Assembly: GCA_964639225.1 (NCBI GenBank)
Contig: CAZXCK010000193.1
Coordinates: forward strand, 1-6,133
Origin: CAZXCK01 sp964639225
GTDB taxonomy: Bacteria > Chloroflexota > Anaerolineae > Aggregatilineales > Phototrophicaceae
DNA length: 6,133 bases
Direction: 5' to 3'
Shown: one piece after another, positions 1 to 5,475 of the stretch
Position numbering within the stretch: position 1 is the first letter of the stretch
Layout: each line of letters begins with the position of its first letter
Made by a program: the position numbers and the translations under genes
Notes under the pieces: model-generated
The model's input: the letters and a program-made list of their open reading frames with translations, nothing else
Databases searched by the model: none
Told to the model about the DNA's origin: nothing

Positions 1-720
1 GAGCGCAAGGGCATCACACGGGCCAGAGCCGGGACGATCATGCGCAGCCGCACCAACTTCGCGCTGATGATGGTGCATCAGGGCGACGCCGACGCTTTCG
101 TGGGCGGCGTGGTCCACGAATACCCGGAGATCATCCGCCCGGCGCTGCAAATCCTGGGGACGAAAGCAGGTGTCAGCAAGGCCAGCGCCGTCTACCTGAT
201 GGTCGTCAAAGGCAAGGTGTACCTGTTCACGGATGCCACCGTCAACATCGACCCGGACGCCAGCACCCTGGCCGAGATCGCCATCCTGGCGGCGGATTAT
301 GCGCGCACGCTGGAAATCTTCCCGCATGTGGCCATGCTGTCGTTCTCCAACTTCGGCAGCACGCCGCACCCGAAATCGCACAAAGTGCGCGATGCCGTGC
401 AGATCGTCCAGAAGCGCCGCCCGGACATCGTCATCGACGGCGAGATGCAGGCCGATACCGCCGTCGTCCCTGAGATCATCGACGAGCGCTATGCCTTCAG
501 CGCTGTGAGAGACGCCAACGTGCTGGTCTTCCCGGACCTGGACGCGGCCAATGTCTCGTATAAGCTGCTGGCGCGCCTCTCTGATGCCGAGGCCATCGGC
601 CCTATTCTGCTGGGCATGGGCCGCCCGGTGCAGGTGCTCCAGACCGGCGCGGATGTGGACGAAATCGTGACCATGACGGCTGTCGCCGTGATGCACGCGC
701 ACAAAATGGACAGCGAGTAG
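1..720 (+). CDS. maeB: NADP-dependent malic enzyme, C-terminal phosphotransacetylase-like domain (5' truncated)
   Basis: The frame is open from the first base, and the 239 visible residues form a PTA/PTB-type domain, so the gene starts outside the window. An internal ATG at 40 is only the first Met and not a believable start, because conserved sequence (ERKGITRARAGTIMRSR) runs through it. Family signatures visible are LMMVHQGDADAFVGG, LSFSNFGS, DGEMQAD, a NVLVFPDLDAANVSYKLL block and GPILLGMGRPV, ending in MTAVAVMHAH. The DGEM, DAANVSY and MTAxAV forms resemble the C-terminal half of MaeB malic enzymes more than free-standing phosphate acetyltransferase (Pta). MaeB decarboxylates malate oxidatively to pyruvate with NADP; its PTA-like part usually has no acetyltransferase activity and is thought to bind acetyl-CoA or similar effectors for allosteric control and oligomerisation. 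The catalytic N-terminal half is not in view, so a stand-alone Pta remains possible. It is convergent with trmD. Confidence 0.8.
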   Translation, partial: ERKGITRARAGTIMRSRTNFALMMVHQGDADAFVGGVVHEYPEIIRPALQILGTKAGVSKASAVYLMVVKGKVYLFTDATVNIDPDASTLAEIAILAADYARTLEIFPHVAMLSFSNFGSTPHPKSHKVRDAVQIVQKRRPDIVIDGEMQADTAVVPEIIDERYAFSAVRDANVLVFPDLDAANVSYKLLARLSDAEAIGPILLGMGRPVQVLQTGADVDEIVTMTAVAVMHAHKMDSE

Positions 721-729
721 ACGCCGCAC

Positions 730-763
730 AATAAAATGGGGCGGCATCTGCGGACGCCGCCCC
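730..763 (-). terminator. Intrinsic terminator after trmD
   Basis: A perfect 8-bp stem (GGGGCGGC at 738-745 with GCCGCCCC at 756-763) has a 10-nt loop. Read on the minus strand it is followed by ATTTTATT (737-730), so it suits termination of trmD transcripts. On the plus strand it lies 17 nt past the malic enzyme stop but has no T run, so it would work more weakly for that gene. Confidence 0.65.
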
Positions 764-787
764 TGTCATCTCGGAAAAACCGACTGT

Positions 788-814
788 GGATGCACCGGGA
801 TGCGCCGGGCATCC
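788..814. repeat. Inverted repeat in the trmD 3' region
   Basis: GGATGC (788-793) pairs with GCATCC (809-814), and after a one-base bulge CCGG (795-798) pairs with CCGG (805-808) around a 6-nt loop. It lies between the trmD stop and the terminator hairpin. No T run follows, so it is not itself a typical terminator. It may protect the 3' end of the mRNA, which is inference. Confidence 0.4.
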
Positions 815-824
815 ATGTGTGAGG

Positions 825-1577
825 TTAGCGGCGGCGGGCGTCCTCGTCGGCCAGGCGAGCCAGTTCGTACTGCTCGTCCTCGCTGAGTTGGGCCGTCATC
901 AGCAGGTCGGGGCGCTGCCGCCAGGTGCGGCGGATGGCCTGTAACCGCCGCCAGCGCTCGATCTGGGCGTGGTTGCCGTTCTGGAGCACGTCGGGCACGC
1001 CCAGCCCACGATACAGCGCCGGGCGGGTGTAATGCGGGCCTTCCAGCAGACCGTCGGCGTGGCTGTCGCGCTGCTCGGCGCCTTCCGCGCCCAGCACGCC
1101 GGGGATGTGGCGCGTCACGGCGTCGATAACGACCATCGCCGCCAGTTCGCCGCCGGTGAGCACGTAATCGCCGATGCTGATCTCGTCGGTGATGACCAGT
1201 TCGCGCACGCGCTCGTCGACGCCTTCGTAATGGCCGCACACCAGCAGCAGACGCTCGTGCGCCGCCAACTCGACGGCGACGGCGTGCGAAAAGCGCCGCC
1301 CCTGCGGCGACATCAGAATTACGGGGATGGCGGTATCCGGCCCCCGGACCGTCTCGACCGCATCGACCAGCACATCGGGCCGCAGCACCATGCCGGCGCC
1401 GCCACCGTAGGGCGTGCCGTCCACGCTGCGATGTTTGTCGCGGCTGTAGTCGCGGATGTCGTGGACGCGCAGCGCCAGCAGGCCGCGATCCTGCGCCTTC
1501 CACATCATGCTGTCGTTCATCGGCCCTTTTTCGCCCTGGAACATGCCGGGGAAGAGGGTCAGCACATCTACCTGCAT
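825..1577 (-). CDS. trmD: tRNA (guanine-N1)-methyltransferase TrmD
   Basis: TrmD methylates N1 of G37 next to the anticodon in certain tRNAs, using S-adenosylmethionine, and so prevents +1 frameshifting. The 250-residue product is of normal family length. It starts MQVDVLTLFPGMF and carries the trefoil-knot SAM-site motifs LVCGHYEGVDERV (about 112-124) and ISIGDYVLTGGELAA (about 133-147). DGLLEGPHYTRP (about 175-186) follows, and its first Asp matches the catalytic Asp of the family. VLQNGNHAQIERWR and a TWRQRPDLL tail complete the pattern. The ATG at 1577 is preferred because GGAG (1589-1586) sits 8 nt upstream; a GTG at 1586 overlaps that site and would add only three residues. The gene follows the chelatase VWA frame by 45 nt and probably shares its transcript. 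It is not beside rpsP, rimM or rplS, its common partners. Confidence 0.96.
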   Translation of the reverse strand: MQVDVLTLFPGMFQGEKGPMNDSMMWKAQDRGLLALRVHDIRDYSRDKHRSVDGTPYGGGAGMVLRPDVLVDAVETVRGPDTAIPVILMSPQGRRFSHAVAVELAAHERLLLVCGHYEGVDERVRELVITDEISIGDYVLTGGELAAMVVIDAVTRHIPGVLGAEGAEQRDSHADGLLEGPHYTRPALYRGLGVPDVLQNGNHAQIERWRRLQAIRRTWRQRPDLLMTAQLSEDEQYELARLADEDARRR

Positions 1578-1585
1578 GGGGTCCA

Positions 1586-1589
1586 CTCC
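1586..1589 (-). promoter_or_regulatory. Ribosome binding site of trmD
   Basis: GGAG on the minus strand lies 8 nt before the ATG at 1577. It decides between that ATG and the GTG at 1586, which overlaps the last G of the site. Confidence 0.6.
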
Positions 1590-1596
1590 GTTGGTG

Positions 1597-1612
1597 CGGG
1601 CGATTGCGCCCG
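1597..1612. repeat. Hairpin between the VWA chelatase frame and trmD
   Basis: CGGGCG (1597-1602) and CGCCCG (1607-1612) form a perfect 6-bp stem with a 4-nt loop in the 45-nt gap. It lacks a T run, so it is more likely an intercistronic mRNA structure than a terminator. It ends 8 nt upstream of the trmD ribosome binding site on the transcript. Confidence 0.45.
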
Positions 1613-1622
1613 TGTCCGGCGT

Positions 1623-2591
1623 TTACATCCGGTCGATTTCGGTGCGCACGGTTTCCAGCAGCGTATCGGCGCGCAGTTGGGCCAGCGTATAGCACGGACC
1701 GCCCAGCTTCTCCGCGAGCTGGTTGGCCAGCCCCTGATCGAAGGCGTGATGCTCCATGTTGATCGTCACGGCGCGGATGTGCTCGTCGCGGATCATCTGC
1801 GCGATGCGGTGCGCCTCTTCCTGCGGCGAGAGCTGCTCGGTCATGGAGACGTTGCCCGCGCCGTCGGTCAGCAGAATAATCATCGGCTGGATATCGGGAT
1901 GCAGGGAAAGCTCGCGGCGGGTTGTCTCGTAGGCCAGCAGCAATCCCGCCGACAGCGGCGTTTTGCCGCCCACTTTGACATCAACCAGGGCTGTTTTCGC
2001 CAGCAGCACGGAGTTGGTGGGTGGCAGTACCAGATTGGCGCGGTCCTTGTTGAACACCACCAGCCCCACCCGGTCGCGGCGCTGGTAGGCGTCGGTGAGC
2101 AGCGACATAATCGCGCCTTTGGTGGCCTGCATACGCTCCGAGACGGCCATGCTCCACGAGGCATCAACGACGAACAGGATGAGGTTGGCGGCGCGGCGCA
2201 CGCGCACCTTGCGCTGCAGATCGTCGCGGCGCAGGGCGTAGGCCATGCCGGTTTCGGCCTTCTGACCCTCGCGGCTGCGCTGATGTGGCGCGGCGGCGCG
2301 CAGCGTGGCGTCGAAGGCGATGTCGTCGGTGCGATTGCCGGCGGGCCGCGCCTGGATGTAGCGACCGCGCTTGCGGTCGGTCTGGGTGTAGGAACGCCGC
2401 CCACTCTGCTTGCGCGTCAGGCGGTCAAGCTGCGTATCGAGCCGCCGCGCCTGGAACTCGGCATTGGCTTCGGCTTTCTGGCCGCCTTCCCACCAGTTAC
2501 CCGTCTGATCCTGAAACACGTTTTGCGGAGAAGGCTCGGCGTCGGCGATGTCCGGTGCCTGCTGCTGGCCCTCCCCCTCTACCGGCTGGCT
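1623..2591 (-). CDS. chlD: Mg/Co-chelatase VWA (ChlD/BchD-type) subunit, read in the -1 frame after the A9 run
   Basis: This frame encodes the linker and von Willebrand A domain of a chelatase medium subunit, which holds the AAA+ motor to the large CobN- or ChlH-type subunit. Counting from the GTG at 2519 (298 residues), a basic linker contains RGRYIQA and DIAFDATLRAAAP, typical of ChlD. The VWA domain begins near residue 111 with a complete MIDAS site: DASWS (119-123), Thr in GGKTPLS (187) and Asp in LLTDGAGN (219). ERMQATKGAIMSLL and VLPPTNSV also fit. That GTG has no ribosome binding site and lies inside a continuous linker. The frame is open back to 2597, with a TAA at 2600-2598 overlapping the A run. 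A -1 slip on the run would give 371 residues of the AAA+ frame, 24 linker residues and this part, about 693 aa, matching fused chelatase D proteins. If no frameshift happens, it would be a separately started ORF or a broken gene. Confidence 0.85.
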   Translation of the reverse strand, partial: SQPVEGEGQQQAPDIADAEPSPQNVFQDQTGNWWEGGQKAEANAEFQARRLDTQLDRLTRKQSGRRSYTQTDRKRGRYIQARPAGNRTDDIAFDATLRAAAPHQRSREGQKAETGMAYALRRDDLQRKVRVRRAANLILFVVDASWSMAVSERMQATKGAIMSLLTDAYQRRDRVGLVVFNKDRANLVLPPTNSVLLAKTALVDVKVGGKTPLSAGLLLAYETTRRELSLHPDIQPMIILLTDGAGNVSMTEQLSPQEEAHRIAQMIRDEHIRAVTINMEHHAFDQGLANQLAEKLGGPCYTLAQLRADTLLETVRTEIDRM

Positions 2592-2600
2592 TTTTTTTTA
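2552..2600 (-). other. Candidate -1 programmed frameshift or transcriptional slippage site
   Basis: On the coding strand, GGT is followed by nine A (2599-2591) and GCC. In the AAA+ frame this reads GGT AAA AAA AAA GCC AGC CGG TAG, so A-AAA-AAA slippery codons are in register and the stop comes three codons later. Re-reading one A moves into the VWA frame (AGC CAG CCG GTA ...). One extra A added by RNA polymerase slippage gives the same result. Five nt beyond the run, CCGGT (2585-2581) can pair with ACCGG (2556-2552), with an additional GCC/GGC pairing inside, at a distance usual for stimulatory stem-loops. No well-placed Shine-Dalgarno stimulator is visible. Confidence 0.65.
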
Positions 2601-3703
2601 CCTTCGGTCGGCTGGCCGTCAGCATCCACATCAGACTCGACGGAGTCGCCCTCCTCGTCCATGTCGGCTTCGAGCTGTTCCAGCTCGCTGGCCAGCACGT
2701 CCATGTTGATGGCCGCGTCGGCGAACGGCCCGCGCTTGAGCCGGTGCGGGATGGCCAGTTCCACTGCCAGCAGAATGTCCTCACGGCTGATCTGGCGGCG
2801 GCCCTGGAAGGCGGCCTGAGCGCGCGCCGTCTTGAGGATGACCAGGTCGGCACGGTGGCCGTCGATGCGCATGTTGCTGGTCATGAGGGCGATCAGGCGC
2901 AGGTCGCCGCGTGTGTACTGCACCTCATCGACGAGGCCGCGCGCGGCGGCGATGCGCTCGCTGAGTTCGTGTTCGGCGTCCGCCCATTCGCGGCGGAAGC
3001 GCTCCGGGTCGGTCTCAAAGGCGATGTGACGCTCCAGAATCTCCATGCGCTCGCTGGCGTTGGCGATGCCGTGTACCTCAACCGACAGCGCAAAGCGATC
3101 CAGAAGCTGGGGGCGCAGGTCGCCCTCTTCGGGGTTCATGGTCCCCACCAGAATAAAGCGCGCCGGATGGCTGAAGCTGATTCCCTCGCGTTCGACCACG
3201 TTGACGCCCATCGCGGCGCTGTCCAGCAGCAGATCGACCACATGATCGTCCAGCAGGTTGACCTCGTCCACGTACAGGATGCCGCGATTGGCCGCCGCCA
3301 GCACGCCAGGGTCGAAGTGGCGCTCGCCGCGCTGGATGGCCTTCTCAATGTCCAGCGTGCCCACCACGCGGTCCTCGGTGGCGCTCACCGGCAGGTCAAT
3401 GAAGCGAATGCGGCGGCGCTCCACCGGCATGGCGTCGGGGTTGTCGCCGTAACGCTCGCGGACGATGTCGGACCAGGTATCGGGCTGGCGCGGGTCATCG
3501 TTGAAGGGGGAGTCGGCGACGACGTCGATCTCCGGCAGCAGAACAGCCAGCGCGCGCGCCGCTGTCGATTTGCCGGTGCCGCGCTCGCCGCGAATCAGCA
3601 CACCACCAATGCGCATATCAATTGCGTTGAGGATCAGGGCGCGCTTCATGCGCTCCTGCCCGACGATTGCTGTGAACGGATAAACGTTTGCTCGTTTGCT
3701 CAT
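2579..3703 (-). CDS. chlI: Mg/Co-chelatase AAA+ ATPase subunit (ChlI/BchI type)
   Basis: This 374-residue protein is an AAA+ motor of the metal chelatase family, which drives Mg insertion into protoporphyrin or Co insertion into a corrin ring together with a VWA subunit and a large catalytic subunit. It opens with YPFTAIVGQERMKRAL. Walker A is GERGTGKST (39-47) and Walker B is ILYVDEVNLL (142-151). Sensor 1 lies in GTMNPEEGDLRP (187-198), the arginine finger in LLDRF (R203) and a sensor 2 Arg probably at R284. LPVSATEDRVVGTLDIEKA is a chelatase hallmark. From about residue 338 the tail is acidic, like the linker that precedes the VWA domain in ChlD. It ends GKKKASR just past the A9 run, so it can be a complete small subunit or the first part of a frameshift fusion. 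The ATG at 3703 fits the family N-terminus, though only a weak AAGG lies 12 nt upstream. The large CobN/ChlH subunit is not in the window, so the metal is undecided. Confidence 0.92.
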   Translation of the reverse strand: MSKRANVYPFTAIVGQERMKRALILNAIDMRIGGVLIRGERGTGKSTAARALAVLLPEIDVVADSPFNDDPRQPDTWSDIVRERYGDNPDAMPVERRRIRFIDLPVSATEDRVVGTLDIEKAIQRGERHFDPGVLAAANRGILYVDEVNLLDDHVVDLLLDSAAMGVNVVEREGISFSHPARFILVGTMNPEEGDLRPQLLDRFALSVEVHGIANASERMEILERHIAFETDPERFRREWADAEHELSERIAAARGLVDEVQYTRGDLRLIALMTSNMRIDGHRADLVILKTARAQAAFQGRRQISREDILLAVELAIPHRLKRGPFADAAINMDVLASELEQLEADMDEEGDSVESDVDADGQPTEGKKKASR

Positions 3704-3746
3704 GGGGTCGCTTTGCCTTAGGAAAACCAGATACCAGTCAGCGGAA

Positions 3747-3776
3747 ATTATAGTTCACGCGCCCCACTCATGACAA
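3747..3776 (-). promoter_or_regulatory. Promoter of the chelatase-trmD unit
   Basis: On the minus strand, TTGTCA (3776-3771) and TATAAT (3752-3747) are separated by 18 nt, giving 5/6 and 6/6 matches to the sigma-70 type consensus. A start near 3740 would leave a leader of about 37 nt before the ATG at 3703. It faces away from the arsR promoter, about 30 nt apart. Confidence 0.65.
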
Positions 3777-3806
3777 CAGCCCATTCGGACAATCATACAT
3801 CCGCGC

Positions 3807-3834
3807 TTGACATATCGACACCTATCAATATAAT
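3807..3834 (+). promoter_or_regulatory. Consensus arsR promoter, leaderless start
   Basis: TTGACA (3807-3812) and TATAAT (3829-3834) both match consensus exactly, with a 16-nt spacer. Transcription should begin 6 to 8 nt past the -10 box, at about 3840-3842, which coincides with the arsR ATG at 3841. An operator-like palindrome fills the spacer. Confidence 0.85.
3812..3831. promoter_or_regulatory. Putative ArsR operator 1
   Basis: The 9-2-9 imperfect palindrome ATATCGACA-CC-TATCAATAT has 7 of 9 half-site positions symmetric. It spans the last base of the -35 box to the third base of the -10 box, so a bound repressor would block RNA polymerase. The same ATATCGA-N6-TCAATAT pattern returns upstream of arsM at 4192-4211. 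SmtB/ArsR operators are commonly imperfect inverted repeats of this size. That ArsR is the binder is inferred. Confidence 0.7.
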
Positions 3835-3840
3835 GTGCAT

Positions 3841-4167
3841 ATGGACATTGACCTGATCGCATTCGCTAAAGTCCTGGCCGACGAAACCCGCCAGGACATC
3901 ATGAGGCAGTTGTGCTGTGTCTGGCTCAGCGTCAACGATGTCGTGGAGCGGCTCGGCGGGCAGGTCAAACAGCCGACCGTCAGCCATCATCTCAAAGTGC
4001 TGGAAGAAGCCGGGATGGTGCGCGTTCGGCAGGAAGGCCGCCAGCGCTTCTACACGCTGAACCAGGAACACCTGACCGTGTGCTGTGGCATGCTGGTGAG
4101 CAACTTCGCGCCAGATTACGCGCAGTCCATTGTGCCGGTGGATGCGATTTCGGTGGAACGGAAGTAA
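3841..4167 (+). CDS. arsR: ArsR/SmtB-family arsenic-responsive repressor
   Basis: This 108-residue winged-helix repressor should bind operator DNA as a dimer and release it when arsenite, or a related thiophilic metal, binds cysteines. FAKVLADETRQDIMRQL forms the first helices. QPTVSHHLKVLEEAGMV (44-60) holds the recognition helix and VRQEGRQRFYTLN (62-74) the wing. The classical helix-3 metal motif ELCVCDL aligns with WLSVNDV (28-34), so both its cysteines are replaced by Ser and Asn. Instead there are two pairs, C25-C26 and C81-C82, which are the likely thiol ligands. The ATG at 3841 is chosen over a GTG at 3835 because the promoter places the transcript start at the ATG and no ribosome binding site is seen. 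It precedes arsM on the same strand. The stop TAA lies in the loop of a terminator hairpin. The arsM neighbour makes an arsenite sensor the best reading; a different inducer cannot be excluded. Confidence 0.92.
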   Translation: MDIDLIAFAKVLADETRQDIMRQLCCVWLSVNDVVERLGGQVKQPTVSHHLKVLEEAGMVRVRQEGRQRFYTLNQEHLTVCCGMLVSNFAPDYAQSIVPVDAISVERK

Positions 4168-4183
4168 TTCCGTCTCTTTTTTT
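4158..4183 (+). terminator. Intrinsic terminator at the arsR stop codon
   Basis: ACGGAA (4158-4163) and TTCCGT (4168-4173) form a perfect stem around GTAA, a GNRA-type stable tetraloop, followed by CTC and seven T (4177-4183). The TAA stop of arsR lies in the loop, so ribosomes finishing arsR would cover the hairpin. The 6-bp stem is short, so readthrough into arsM is plausible. Confidence 0.65.
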
Positions 4184-4191
4184 CGTCCAAT

Positions 4192-4211
4192 ATATCGATG
4201 TCGGTCAATAT
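4192..4211. promoter_or_regulatory. Putative ArsR operator 2, upstream of arsM
   Basis: ATATCGATG-TC-GGTCAATAT matches operator 1 at 15 of 20 positions, including both outer heptamers, ATATCGA and TCAATAT, at identical spacing. It lies just past the arsR terminator and just before the arsM ribosome binding site. A clear promoter for arsM is not visible: TATGAC (4209-4214) is a 4/6 match to a -10 box but has no good -35. The site may control an independent weak promoter or act as a roadblock to readthrough. Confidence 0.65.
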
Positions 4212-4214
4212 GAC

Positions 4215-4220
4215 AAGGGG
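4215..4220 (+). promoter_or_regulatory. Ribosome binding site of arsM
   Basis: AAGGGG lies 10 nt before the ATG at 4231. It selects this start over the in-frame ATGs at 4198 and 4210. The first of these lies inside operator 2, and the second overlaps the operator's end and runs into this site. Confidence 0.65.
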
Positions 4221-4230
4221 AAAATCAAGC

Positions 4231-4995
<765 letters not shown>

Positions 4996-5017
4996 CGATT
5001 TTCCTGGAGCAGAAAGC

Positions 5018-5053
5018 AAACCGCCCTCGACTCGTAAGCCGAAGGCGGTTTTT
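5018..5053. terminator. Bidirectional terminator between arsM and the glycine-zipper protein gene
   Basis: AAACCGCC (5018-5025) pairs with GGCGGTTT (5044-5051), and the 18-nt insert can add TCG/CGA and CT/AG pairs around a CGTA loop. TTTTT (5049-5053) follows the GC part on the plus strand, terminating arsM. On the minus strand the stem is followed by TTTGCTTTCT, so it can also end the convergent gene. Confidence 0.8.
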
Positions 5054-5084
5054 GTGCTTCAATGACAGGCAGCCCGCGCCGCCA

Positions 5085-5375
5085 TCAGTCCTTGATGAGC
5101 TTCTCCAGGCGGTTGCGCAGGTCCTCGACGTTCTTTTGCAGTGTGTCGATGGCCTTGCTGGTGGCGTGGCGTCCGCCTTCGACGGTGTCGGTGGCGGCAT
5201 CGGCGATGTTGCTGAAGGTATCGTCGCTGCGCAGCGGTGACAGGAGTACCGTCAGCACAACACCCAGTATCGCGCCGACGACCGCACCGACCAGAGCGGA
5301 AACAGCCGCCAGCAGCACCCGTTCGCGCCGGGCGCGGGCTTCAGCTTCGCTGCTGTAATACATACGATTGCTCAT
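5085..5375 (-). CDS. Small membrane protein with a glycine zipper and C-terminal helix (YtxH-like)
   Basis: I do not recognise a specific gene. The 96-residue product has a charged N-terminus rich in Arg and Glu (to about residue 19), one hydrophobic span (about 20-46) and a polar tail. The span holds a GxxxGxxxG zipper (G30, G34, G38), a pattern that packs membrane helices together. The tail ends in a likely amphipathic or coiled-coil helix (about 74-95, KAIDTLQKNVEDLRNRLEKL). This plan resembles YtxH-type envelope or stress proteins, but that is only by layout. The positive N-terminus suggests an N-in orientation with the tail outside. The ATG at 5375 is chosen because GGGAGG (5390-5385) lies 9 nt upstream; a TTG at 5384 touches that site. 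It follows the SH3-domain gene by 100 nt on the same strand, so both might share a transcript. Confidence 0.8.
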   Translation of the reverse strand: MSNRMYYSSEAEARARRERVLLAAVSALVGAVVGAILGVVLTVLLSPLRSDDTFSNIADAATDTVEGGRHATSKAIDTLQKNVEDLRNRLEKLIKD

Positions 5376-5384
5376 AATTGTCAA

Positions 5385-5390
5385 CCTCCC
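5385..5390 (-). promoter_or_regulatory. Ribosome binding site of the glycine-zipper protein gene
   Basis: GGGAGG on the minus strand, 9 nt before the ATG at 5375, is a strong Shine-Dalgarno match and rules against the adjacent TTG start at 5384. Confidence 0.7.
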
Positions 5391-5395
5391 TTGCG

Positions 5396-5436
5396 CTGTG
5401 TAAAAGCATTTGCAATTCTGATTAAATCATACACAG
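5396..5436. repeat. Spaced inverted repeat upstream of the glycine-zipper protein gene
   Basis: CTGTGTA (5396-5402) and TACACAG (5430-5436) are perfect 7-bp complements 27 nt apart, in an AT-rich leader. The smaller palindrome GATTAAATC (5420-5428) sits inside. On the minus strand TATGAT (5432-5427) resembles a -10 box, without a clear -35. It could be an operator or part of a promoter region; no regulator can be named. Confidence 0.3.
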
Positions 5437-5475
5437 TTAAATGGCAGGTGAGATAACGCCGCCAATCGACGCGGT

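Noticed and set aside
2517..2519. GTG at 2519 as an independent start for the VWA subunit
   Set aside because: No ribosome binding site precedes it, and the frame is open a further 26 codons upstream to the A9 run, so a frameshift explains it better. It cannot be excluded by sequence alone.
2591..2599. Simple pseudogene from a chance frameshift
   Set aside because: Both sides keep all functional residues and the break lies exactly on a slippery run in a linker. Decay is less likely than slippage or a read error, but remains possible.
969..2819. Plus-strand open frame of 616 codons opposite trmD and the VWA chelatase frame
   Set aside because: It is antisense to well-conserved genes, its product is low in recognisable motifs and rich in His, Gln, Arg and Ala, and such shadows are common in GC-rich DNA.
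2285..3721. Plus-strand open frame of 478 codons opposite the AAA+ chelatase gene
   Set aside because: It is antisense to a gene with intact Walker motifs, with no motif or credible start of its own.
3835..3837. GTG at 3835 as the arsR start
   Set aside because: It begins right after the -10 box, upstream of the expected transcript start.
4198..4200. ATG at 4198 as the arsM start
   Set aside because: It lies inside operator 2 and upstream of the only good ribosome binding site; family proteins begin nearer the ATG at 4231.
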